The position numbers were made by a program, and so were the translations under genes. Below are positions 1 to 5,698 of a DNA stretch of 6,439 nucleotides, in pieces. The stretch is taken from contig LFTP01000241.1 of assembly GCA_001513395.1 (NCBI GenBank), positions 1 through 6,439 on the forward strand, written 5' to 3'. The notes below the pieces were generated by a model. It was not told where the DNA came from, did no database searches, and was given only the letters and a program-made list of their open reading frames with translations. Origin of the DNA: Clostridia bacterium DTU080 (lineage in GTDB: Bacteria > Bacillota > Limnochordia > DTU080). The stretch's first letter is position 1. Every line of letters starts with the position of its first letter.

Positions 1-1
1 A

Positions 2-361
2 TCATACCTTACGCTGTCCCGAGCGTTGGATGTTGCTCGACGCCAAGGCGTCTCCTGTACTGACCGCCTCAGATACCTCTTCGCCTGCCGGGAGTGGTTC
101 CCCGACTTCCCCGAAAAGATCGTCGGACAAGAGGGCGGTCCTTTCGATGCTCCGGATGAGGCCCGACAAGTGCAAGAGGCTCTCACGCAGTATGCTCCTG
201 AACTGGGCAAGCGCCTGGCTTTATCCTGGGCTCTTCGCGATCTGATAGAGATCTGTGAGGAGTACGTAGATGCGTTGCCTGCCGAGAGTATTCGCAGATT
301 TATCGAGGTCACGGAGAGTATCGGGGACGGCAGCGGTGAAGATGGGAGGGATTCCGCTTGA
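2..361 (+). CDS. Hypothetical helical protein, C-terminal part (gene runs in from the left edge)
   Basis: The reading frame is open from base 2, so the gene is cut by the window edge. The TTG at 26 is probably internal, because it has no ribosome binding site and the frame continues upstream of it. The visible 119 residues are rich in charged and leucine residues and should be mostly helical, with three cysteines and an acidic tail ending in GRDSA. There is no membrane segment, no nucleotide-binding motif and no recognised family in the visible part. Its stop codon overlaps the TTG start of the next gene (TTGA, 358-361), so the two are almost certainly co-transcribed and translationally coupled, which suggests that the products act together. 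The missing N-terminal part may carry the domain that would identify it. The frame is well supported by the coupling; the function is unknown. Confidence 0.7.
   Translation, partial: SYLTLSRALDVARRQGVSCTDRLRYLFACREWFPDFPEKIVGQEGGPFDAPDEARQVQEALTQYAPELGKRLALSWALRDLIEICEEYVDALPAESIRRFIEVTESIGDGSGEDGRDSA
345..350 (+). promoter_or_regulatory. Ribosome binding site deciding a TTG start
   Basis: GGGAGG lies 7 nt before the TTG at 358, inside the end of the upstream gene. It supports the non-ATG start of the coiled-coil gene and coupled translation through the TTGA overlap. Confidence 0.7.
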
Positions 362-1278
362 GTTACCTGACCGAAGACTGGGTTAACGAACATCAAGAGT
401 ATCTGACATCGCTTCAGAGTGATCTGTCTCATACGGTAGCTTTTTTGCAAAAGGCCGGCCATGCCATTCCTGAGATGACATCAACCCTTGACCGACTCGA
501 AGCCAAGGTCCGCGGATTCGAAGCGCAACTGGCGTCTCACTTGGAGAGTCTTCGCAATGCGGAACGCGCCGGTGAGAAGCGACTAAGCGATAAAGCGGAA
601 GCCCAGTCCAGACGATTGACGGAGAAAGTGAAACAACTCCTAGACGGTATTGATCAACTGGCCGATCCTCGGCTCCTGTGGGAATTGAAAGAGAAGATCG
701 ACGGTCTCGAGCAAACCTTGAGCGAGTTGCAACAAGACTTCAGTGAGGAGTTGGCACAGGACCGTCAATCCTTAGAAGAAGCTCACACCGATCTCGTTTC
801 TTTGTCCAACAGGCTTGATGAGCACATTGCGGATGCTCAGGAATCTCATAAAGATCTCCGGGAGGAGCTAGCGGAAGAGTGCAAGGCGCGAGAGCTCCTT
901 GAGGGCGTGTTGGAGAGGCATCGACAGGAATTGATCAGTTCCCTTGAGAGACTTGACAGCGACTTCGATTCCCGGGTCACCGAACTCCGTGGACAACAGG
1001 AGCAGATGCAGATAGAGCTCGGATACCTGCGGCGCGCCTTGGACGATGAGCGCAAGGCCAGAGAGGATTTGCAGCGCAGGTTGGCCAAAGAACAGCAGAT
1101 GGTACAGGCTCTAGCAGAACGTCTGGAGGCAGAAGTCGCTCGGTGCTCCAATAATCATCGAAGCCTTGCAGAGGAATTGTCGGCGATCAGGAAGCGTTTA
1201 GGGGATTTCATTGACTGGTTCGAGACAAGTTCTTCTTGGCAGCGCTTTTTCGGACGGAAAAAACAGGTTCGTGGATGA
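358..1278 (+). CDS. Long coiled-coil protein with an aromatic/basic C-terminal tail
   Basis: The protein has 306 residues. The TTG start is chosen for the GGGAGG site 7 nt upstream and the 4-nt overlap with the preceding stop. From about residue 40 to 280 it is nearly continuous coiled coil: heptad-like spacing of Leu/Ile/Val, very high Glu/Arg/Lys/Gln/Leu content, and almost no proline after residue 104. The N-terminal 40 residues (start MSYLTEDWVNEHQ) are less regular. The last 25 residues change character to an amphipathic segment with W287, F288, W294, F297 and F298, followed by the basic RKKQVRG, which could bind a membrane, a partner protein or nucleic acid. There is no signal peptide or transmembrane helix, so it is probably cytoplasmic. 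The coiled coil implies a scaffold, tether or filament role. Low-complexity coiled coils match many unrelated proteins (SMC, myosin-like, DUF-type), so homology cannot be assigned by eye. It is the second gene of a coupled pair, and a DUF697-PLD gene lies downstream on the same strand. Confidence 0.88.
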   Translation: MSYLTEDWVNEHQEYLTSLQSDLSHTVAFLQKAGHAIPEMTSTLDRLEAKVRGFEAQLASHLESLRNAERAGEKRLSDKAEAQSRRLTEKVKQLLDGIDQLADPRLLWELKEKIDGLEQTLSELQQDFSEELAQDRQSLEEAHTDLVSLSNRLDEHIADAQESHKDLREELAEECKARELLEGVLERHRQELISSLERLDSDFDSRVTELRGQQEQMQIELGYLRRALDDERKAREDLQRRLAKEQQMVQALAERLEAEVARCSNNHRSLAEELSAIRKRLGDFIDWFETSSSWQRFFGRKKQVRG

Positions 1279-1855
1279 CGCTCTTTTGTCCTTGTGTGAT
1301 CACGAATTGGTGTTAGACGGCAACGGTTCGTTCCTTGGAAGCGAGGCAGCGGCATAGGTGACAAACCAAGACAAGCAGGCCATAGCAGAGCGCGCCCGAA
1401 AGCAAAGGCGAGGATGAGCGGAAGGACAATGCCCGAGGCATCGAAGGTGTTTCCGTGAGACATCAGATATCGAGGCGGGGTGGGTACAGCCTGACGGAGG
1501 AGATAGCCTCTTGCCCTGGTTGAGCCGCGATACCGGTCGTGCCGTGCATGTACAATGATGGGCGATGGTCCGGAAGTCTTTTGACGTTTGCTGATGCGAT
1601 CATGTTTGGTCCGCTTTTGGCTACCTACGGCTTTCGACATCGAGTCTCACTTGGAGAAGGTTGCCTTCGTGCTTCGGGCAAAATCGTCAGGCAGGAGGCA
1701 TCGAGCGGAGCATCTATCGACAGACGACGTGTCGACGAAGATTATCTTTGATGATTTCTCGGGATGTACCAAGGGCTGGCGCTGCCGCAGGTTGTAGGAT
1801 TGAGGTTGGCATCCCGCGCAGATGACATGTGTGCCTTTACCGGAGGTGTGCGCTG
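1279..1855 (+). other. 577-bp gap without a convincing gene
   Basis: This stretch separates the coiled-coil gene from the DUF697-PLD gene. No terminator, tRNA or mobile element is visible. It contains the 8-bp palindrome GTGATCAC at about 1297-1304 and a TCGACA/TGTCGA inverted repeat (1717-1722 and 1730-1735, 7-nt loop) about 120 bp before the PLD gene. The repeat could be a small hairpin or a regulator site, but is short enough to be chance. A plus-strand frame 1539-1751 (GTG start, 70 codons) and an overlapping frame 1588-1797 lack ribosome binding sites and resemble no family. A minus-strand frame through 1155-1640 has one hydrophobic stretch near its middle (IVLPLILAFAFG) but also lacks a ribosome binding site and runs into the coiled-coil gene. 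The promoter of the PLD gene, if it has its own, must lie here; no good -35/-10 pair was found. Confidence 0.5.
1842..1846 (+). promoter_or_regulatory. Ribosome binding site favouring TTG 1856 over GTG 1829
   Basis: GGAGG ends 9 nt before an in-frame TTG at 1856. The alternative upstream GTG at 1829 has no purine-rich site before it, and its extra nine residues include this GGAGG as coding sequence. Confidence 0.6.
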
Positions 1856-2920
1856 TTGAGTGTCGGGCGGCTTTGGCGCAAGGGCGGGAATCTGGTCAAT
1901 GATGCTAAAGGATTGCTTGACGCATTGGCCTGCGATGAACGAGTCCCTACGGACGTTCGTGTTTCCCGCATTATTAACGCCACGTCTTTATTCTGTGGGA
2001 TTTTGGCGGCTCAGCCACTTCCCTTCGCGGACATGTTCGTTTTGACACCGATTCAAGTGGCCATGGTCACATACATAGCCAAGGCCATGGGAATGCCGTT
2101 GAGCGAATCCGGAGCCCGAGAGGTGATTACCACCGTCTTGGGAGTAGTCGGCTGGGGGTTTATCGCACAGCACGGTATAATCGGGCTCTATAAGCTGGGA
2201 GTGCCCTACCTCGGAGCGATAAGCACCATACCTTTGGTCTATGCGGCCACCTATGCTATTGGCTATGGCTCTAAGGCAGTCTTGGAAGCACGAGCCAATG
2301 GCGTTAGCCTATCAAAGGACGCCATTGAAGCCATCCGTCGCAGCGCTTTTGAGGAAGGAAAGCGCGCGGTACAGCACTTCAGTGTGGACGCTCTGAAGCA
2401 GCAACTGGCTTACTACCAACAGCTGACCGACGAGATGAAAAACGAGCCCGTGGCCAACAGTGAAATACAAGACCGAGTGTTCGCCGCCTTTGAAGAGGCC
2501 AAGTACGAGATAGATATCATGTCACCGTGGGCCAACTTCAGAGTGGCCAGCGGGCTTCGCAGCCACATGGAGAGGGCCTTGCACAGAGGGGTGACCATAA
2601 AAATCCTCTACGGGCTCCATGAAAAGAGCGACCGAGCGCGGGAGCGCCTTAACCGGACAACGGAAGTCATCGAGACGATGAGAATCTGGTTCAGACCGTA
2701 CGGCGATCGATTCCGTGCCAGGGATATTGCGCAGACGCGCAACCCAAGCGGAACGCACGTCAAGCTCCTCATCTGTGATGAATCGTACTACTTGTTGGGT
2801 TCGTACAATTTTCTGTCCTTCGACGGGGACTATCAAGACGGTGGCCGTGAAGAGATCGTTGAGCTGTCCCGGAACGTCGAGCTGTTAAGGCATTACCGCC
2901 GGCTTTATTTTTCCTTCTGA
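1856..2920 (+). CDS. DUF697-like membrane domain fused to a single-HKD phospholipase D domain
   Basis: The protein has 354 residues from TTG 1856 (363 if GTG 1829 is used). Residues about 30-145 are a DUF697/YcjF-like domain: it opens with RIINATSLFCGILAAQPLPF, then the typical ADMFVLTPIQVAMV, and has two further hydrophobic stretches at about 90-110 and 115-138 that could insert into a membrane. Residues 150-195 are a helical linker. Residues about 200-350 are a PLD domain: IDIMSPW strand, then RGVTIKILYG, then a complete HKD motif at H301, K303, D308, G315, S316 and N318, followed by REE at 331-333. PLD enzymes normally need two HKD motifs. With one per chain it would have to dimerise, as Nuc-type nucleases and related proteins do. 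Substrate could be DNA, RNA or phospholipid. DUF697 is usually found attached to or next to Era/dynamin-like GTPases; no P-loop is present here. There is no signal peptide. Domain calls are firm by motif; the biological role is unknown. Confidence 0.85.
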   Translation: MSVGRLWRKGGNLVNDAKGLLDALACDERVPTDVRVSRIINATSLFCGILAAQPLPFADMFVLTPIQVAMVTYIAKAMGMPLSESGAREVITTVLGVVGWGFIAQHGIIGLYKLGVPYLGAISTIPLVYAATYAIGYGSKAVLEARANGVSLSKDAIEAIRRSAFEEGKRAVQHFSVDALKQQLAYYQQLTDEMKNEPVANSEIQDRVFAAFEEAKYEIDIMSPWANFRVASGLRSHMERALHRGVTIKILYGLHEKSDRARERLNRTTEVIETMRIWFRPYGDRFRARDIAQTRNPSGTHVKLLICDESYYLLGSYNFLSFDGDYQDGGREEIVELSRNVELLRHYRRLYFSF

Positions 2921-2933
2921 AGCAAGACTTGAG

Positions 2934-2960
2934 TCCGGGAGATCTCCTCGGAGCTTTTAT
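2934..2960 (+). terminator. Possible Rho-independent terminator after the DUF697-PLD gene
   Basis: TCCG-GGA, loop GATC, then TCC-(bulged T)-CGGA forms a 7-bp stem, followed by GCTTTTATTG. It lies 14 nt after the stop codon of the PLD gene. The T-run is short (four) and interrupted. The same bases are also inside a small open frame at 2929-3126 that has no ribosome binding site, and the terminator reading is preferred. Confidence 0.42.
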
Positions 2961-3104
2961 TGTTGCGCGGCTCATCGCCCAATCAATGGGGAGCGAGCGA
3001 AGAACTGAGCGCCGACCCTTGGGCTGTTGGCAACCGGAAAAAAGGCAGCTCTATCGTATTTCGCACCTGCGGTCTCACCGAGCCAATGCCGGAAGCGATG
3101 CGGA

Positions 3105-3134
3105 CTCTCTTCGGTCCACTCCTTAGGAAGAGAG
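3105..3134. repeat. 8-bp perfect inverted repeat
   Basis: CTCTCTTC at 3105-3112 is matched by GAAGAGAG at 3127-3134, with a 14-nt loop. The bases just after each arm (GGTCC at 3113, GGACC at 3135) are also complementary to each other. With no connecting nucleotides the two pairings could not form at once, so they would compete. No T-run follows, so it is not a standard terminator. It may be a regulatory hairpin or chance. Confidence 0.3.
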
Positions 3135-3362
3135 GGACCTCGTGACCATCGTATACGTTTCTCCGGCGAACCGTCCTGTGAAGGCGGTGGAATGGCCGGC
3201 CGTAGCAGCTATATCCGCAAAGACCGTATCCCGCTTGTCTTTCGGGACTCGATATAGGAGTCTCGGAGAATCCCAGACCTTGCTGATCAGTATCCGTTTT
3301 CGGTGCACAGATGTGGCGAGAAGCGAGAGAGGGTGGTCATGAGTGGTCGTGGGGAAAGGGCA

Positions 3363-3605
3363 TTAGACGCTTGAGCAGTGACCGAGCTTCGTGACCTCAC
3401 ATAGGATGACCGGCTCCGTCCACTGGGAGCTCATGTCTAACGAGTCATCCGTGTCGGTGGTATCCGATGGGTCATCTTCCAAAACGCCGTCAATGTCGAA
3501 GGAGCCTGGAGACGCCTGGGGTTTCTCATTTCCGAAGACGCTAACGTTCGCGGTCGCCGAGATAACCTGACTCCCGCCATAAACCAGGTCTCGGATCTGA
3601 GATAT
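3363..3605 (-). pseudogene. Possible remnant: C-terminal piece of a secreted or surface-type protein
   Basis: On the minus strand 80 codons are open between a TAA at 3606-3608 and a TAA at 3363-3365, with no usable ATG/GTG/TTG at the beginning. The translation looks more protein-like than its neighbours. A beta-type stretch (VISATANVSVFG) is followed by an acidic Asp/Ser/Thr-rich section (FDIDGVLEDDPSDTTDTDD) and then a short tail with two cysteines ending in CSSV. Codons favour G in position 1 and purine-any-pyrimidine form, as in the true genes. The codon-aligned plus-strand frame is also open but is arginine-rich, as antisense frames often are. No continuation was found upstream in a single frame, so if it was a gene it is broken by stops or frameshifts. 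The family is not recognised, and chance is a real alternative. Confidence 0.28.
3539..3552. promoter_or_regulatory. Imperfect LacI-type operator-like site
   Basis: CGCTAACGTTCGCG has a central AACGTT and matches its own reverse complement in six of seven pairs. It lies 78 bp (centre to centre) from the perfect palindrome at 3617-3630. LacI-family repressors often use pairs of operators. On its own this site would not be called. Confidence 0.2.
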
Positions 3606-3616
3606 TTACTCGGTGA

Positions 3617-3630
3617 GGCAAACGTTTGCC
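3617..3630. promoter_or_regulatory. Perfect palindrome of LacI/GalR-family operator type
   Basis: GGCAAACGTTTGCC is a perfect 14-bp palindrome with the central CG and AAACGTTT core typical of LacI/GalR-family operators (compare the PurR and CcpA/GalR-like consensus). A random perfect 14-bp palindrome somewhere in 6.4 kb is not rare (about 0.4 expected with even base use), but one with this specific core is (about 0.0015). It lies 500 bp upstream of the NamZ-like gene, with no gene start close by and no good promoter around it, so its target is unclear. Confidence 0.45.
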
Positions 3631-4113
3631 AACCCGAAAGCGCTCTAGAATCTTCATCATTGGCTCGTACGCCTATGCCTTCCCGGACCGTCAGCCGGTC
3701 AATCGGAGCGACCTGCTCCAACAGGTGGCGTTTCCAATGGCAAAGCGATTGGAGAGCGCTGAAGTGTCTGCTATGACTGCTGTAGCCCAAGCAGTTCGGT
3801 GCATCAGCGTTGCCTTGGGTGCACTTAGGAGCGGGTTGGACGTACTGTAGGTTTTGACCGTGGGACCGGATGGGGTCGGTGGATGGCATCAACCACTTTC
3901 CGGCTATAGGGTTTCTGTTGCGAGGATAACCCGTAACACCGTAGGGATTCCGGCCATGCCTGAGCCCGAGGCCGACAACCCCACACCGTTGCGGAGCGAG
4001 GCCAGAATCGGGTGGGGACATCGATTACGTCGAGTTTTCGTAGACGGAACGGGTAACCCCGAGATTCCAAAAGCACAGTCACAACGGGGCCTTTGCTCCG
4101 GGAACTCCGGCTT

Positions 4114-4120
4114 AAGGAGG
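4114..4120 (+). promoter_or_regulatory. Strong ribosome binding site for the NamZ-like gene
   Basis: AAGGAGG ends 10 nt before the ATG at 4131, the best Shine-Dalgarno match in the window. It fixes this start, and therefore the absence of a signal peptide. Confidence 0.8.
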
Positions 4121-4130
4121 CAGCAGTCCG

Positions 4131-5279
4131 ATGAGTCTTCCCGCTCCCGTGACCAAGATATCGACGGAGAGGTTGCGAGCCCACGTTGAAGGAAAGAGAC
4201 TGGCTCTGATGATGAACCACGCCGCGCTAACGAACGAGGGACAGAGTCTCATCGATGTCATGCACGATGAGTGGAAATGCGACATCAAGTTCTTGTTCGG
4301 TATGGAGCACGGTGTGCGTGGTGAATTGCAGCCGGGCGTGCGTTTTGACAATCATGTCGATGCTGCGACCGGGCTGCCCGTGATCAGCCTCTATGGGTTT
4401 CCGGGATTGCGTCCTCCCGCGGAACTCATAGCTCAAGTTGATGCGGTGGTCTTTTGCGCGCAGGATGCAGGCATCCGTCATTTCACGTTCACGCCTTGGA
4501 TGACGTATCTGATGGACGCCGCGGGTCAAGTGGGTACCGAGGTAATCGTCGTTGACCGACCAAATCCATTGAACGGCCGGATCATTGAGGGCGGGGTGAC
4601 GCAAGAAGGATACTATTCGCTTATCGGGGCTTTCTCCTATCCGCTGCGCCATGGAATGACCATAGGTGAGTTGGCCTTGATGTACAACGGAGAGCATCAA
4701 GTGGGCTGCAAGTTGACCGTGATTCCCATGGAAAACTGGGCCAGGGACATGTGGTATGACCAGACCGGTCTTTTGTGGACTCCGCCGAGCCCTAATCTTC
4801 CCGTTCCGGAGTCATTGCTGGGGTTCGCGACCACCGGATTGCTTCAGAGCACCACGGTATCGTTCGGTAGGGGTACTACAACGCCTTTCACCTTGTTCGG
4901 GGCACCATGGATGGACGGGAGGAAGTTGTCCGAAAAGCTGAATGCCCTGGGCTTTCCGGGCGTGTTTTTCTACCACAGGTATTTCATTCCCTGTTTCAGC
5001 CTGTACGAAGGAGAGGTCTGCTCCGGTGTTGCCATAGCCTACTATGATCGCTTCGCCTGCCGTCCGGTTACAGTAGCCATACACATTCTGTCGATGCTCA
5101 CTAGGGACTATCCGAATGAGTTCGGCTACCAAACGTCGGCCGCTTTCGATCGCCGTGCAGGATCTTCGCAACTGCGTGAGTGGTTGGAAGCCGGGCGTCC
5201 ACCGGCTGAGATTGTAGAAGAGTGGCAAGAACAGGCCAAGCAGTTTGAGAACAGGCGCGAACGCTACTTGTTATATTGA
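4131..5279 (+). CDS. DUF1343 / NamZ-type exo-beta-N-acetylmuramidase-like protein (GH171), divergent
   Basis: The protein has 382 residues and is full length for the family. Characterised members (Bacillus subtilis NamZ/YbbC) remove N-acetylmuramic acid from the non-reducing end of peptidoglycan fragments. Family landmarks appear in order: N29 in LALMMNHAALTNEG, FGMEHGVRGE at 56-65 (E59, H60), TGLPVISLYG at 80-89, QDAGIR at 111-116, DRPNPLNG at 142-149, the RHGMTIGELA stretch at 173-182, the MENWARDMWYDQTGLLW stretch at 200-216, PPSPN at 218-222, GRGTT at 246-250, GAPWMDG at 257-263, and the typical end RRERYLLY. Three usually conserved positions differ: Cys109 where the family has Asp before xQDxG, Phe245 where it has Glu (SEGRGTT), and Thr251 where it has Arg. 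There is no signal peptide or lipobox, so it should be cytoplasmic and act on imported sugars. Activity on N-acetylmuramic acid is inferred from the family and may not hold given the substitutions. Confidence 0.9.
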   Translation: MSLPAPVTKISTERLRAHVEGKRLALMMNHAALTNEGQSLIDVMHDEWKCDIKFLFGMEHGVRGELQPGVRFDNHVDAATGLPVISLYGFPGLRPPAELIAQVDAVVFCAQDAGIRHFTFTPWMTYLMDAAGQVGTEVIVVDRPNPLNGRIIEGGVTQEGYYSLIGAFSYPLRHGMTIGELALMYNGEHQVGCKLTVIPMENWARDMWYDQTGLLWTPPSPNLPVPESLLGFATTGLLQSTTVSFGRGTTTPFTLFGAPWMDGRKLSEKLNALGFPGVFFYHRYFIPCFSLYEGEVCSGVAIAYYDRFACRPVTVAIHILSMLTRDYPNEFGYQTSAAFDRRAGSSQLREWLEAGRPPAEIVEEWQEQAKQFENRRERYLLY

Positions 5280-5495
5280 GAGACCGAATGATCCCGGGGT
5301 TCAGATCGCAAACATACACTCTTTTCAGGACAGCGGCGGTCTGCACGAGTCTCCGGATTTGACCAAACGGGGTTGGCACTGAGGAAACCGGCTCGGAGTA
5401 TTTCGAACCGAGTACGGAGACTTCTTCCCGGCGGTGCGCATAGCTTGACGGCTGGAACTCGAGTTGAGCGATCCGAATACCCAGCGCGTTCGTTC

Positions 5496-5540
5496 CCGCC
5501 GGTTCTCAGCCTGCTCGATTCAGACAGCCGGTGCGGTTTT
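5496..5540 (+). terminator. Weak terminator candidate for the NamZ-like gene
   Basis: CCGC-CGG at 5496-5502 pairs with CCG-(GT bulge)-GCGG at 5528-5536, followed directly by TTTTCCTTT. The loop is long (25 nt) and the site is about 220 nt after the stop, so this is tentative. Confidence 0.27.
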
Positions 5541-5583
5541 CCTTTCCCTGAACTCAACATGCCCGTTTTCGCGTTGTCAAAGC

Positions 5584-5616
5584 AAAAAACTAGATGACCC
5601 AAGTCACAGGATGGGT
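5584..5616 (-). terminator. Weak terminator candidate for the substrate-binding protein gene
   Basis: On the minus strand ACCCA/TGGGT (5 bp) or the alternative TGAC-TTGG-GTCA hairpin is followed by CTAG and six T. The stem is short, but the U-tract is good and the orientation fits the upstream minus-strand gene. Confidence 0.33.
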
Positions 5617-5698
5617 AAGTCGAAGCCAACCGTTGTCTTGGTATCGGTCTTTGTTGACGCCATCCGACGTTCAGTCAGTTGTCCTACGTCTTGCCCTT

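Larger units (their letters stand above)
2921..4130. other. 1.2-kb region without a convincing intact gene
   Basis: All longer open frames here lack a credible ribosome binding site and family resemblance. These include minus 3437-4021 and 3825-4220, and plus 2929-3126, 3027-3257, 3142-3342, 3626-3850 and 3854-4189. The region does contain a LacI-type palindrome, a weaker second site, an inverted repeat and a coding-like minus-strand segment, all listed separately. Frames change often, and coding-like stretches occur in different frames without joining, which fits decayed gene remnants better than a conserved intergenic RNA. No tRNA cloverleaf, riboswitch or insertion-sequence end was recognised. 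The 5' leader of the NamZ-like gene lies at the right end, with a small CGGGGC/GCTCCG hairpin near 4085-4100. Confidence 0.5.
5280..5698. other. 419-bp convergent intergenic region
   Basis: This lies between the ends of the NamZ-like gene (plus) and the substrate-binding protein gene (minus). Short open frames on both strands have no ribosome binding sites and look like no known protein. It holds one terminator candidate for each strand, listed separately, and a CTCGG/CCGAG inverted repeat near 5392-5412. Nothing else was seen. Confidence 0.6.

Noticed and set aside
1297..1304. GTGATCAC as a CRP-like site
   Set aside because: It lacks the 6-bp spacer between TGTGA and TCACA half-sites; an 8-bp palindrome is expected by chance many times in this length.
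1155..1640. 161-codon minus-strand frame with a hydrophobic stretch
   Set aside because: It has no ribosome binding site at any start, antisense-like Arg/Pro/Ser-rich ends, and about 120 bp of overlap with the well-supported coiled-coil gene.
1539..1797. Two overlapping plus-strand frames (70 and 69 codons) before the PLD gene
   Set aside because: Neither has a ribosome binding site or recognisable family features, and they contradict each other's frame.
3020..3055. Riboswitch-like hairpin GGGCTG...CAGCTC with an inner GGCAACC
   Set aside because: GGCAACC recalls the SAM-I core, but the other conserved elements (kink-turn, P3/P4 pairings) are absent.
3626..3651. TTGCCA and TAGAAT as a promoter overlapping the palindrome
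   Set aside because: The spacer is only 14 bp, too short for a normal sigma-70 promoter.
3626..3850. 74-codon plus-strand frame with reasonable codon form
   Set aside because: Its TTG start lies inside the LacI-type palindrome, it lacks a clear ribosome binding site at suitable spacing, and it resembles no family.
3854..4189. 111-codon plus-strand frame overlapping the start of the NamZ-like gene
   Set aside because: It overlaps a strongly supported start by 59 bp and has no ribosome binding site or family resemblance.
3437..4220. Two long minus-strand frames (194 and 131 codons)
   Set aside because: Composition rich in Arg, Pro, Ser, His and Cys is typical of shadow frames, and they lack ribosome binding sites. 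The more protein-like minus segment at 3363-3605 is in a different frame.
4227..5379. Minus-strand frames opposite the NamZ-like gene
   Set aside because: They are shadows of a gene whose family motifs are unmistakable on the plus strand.
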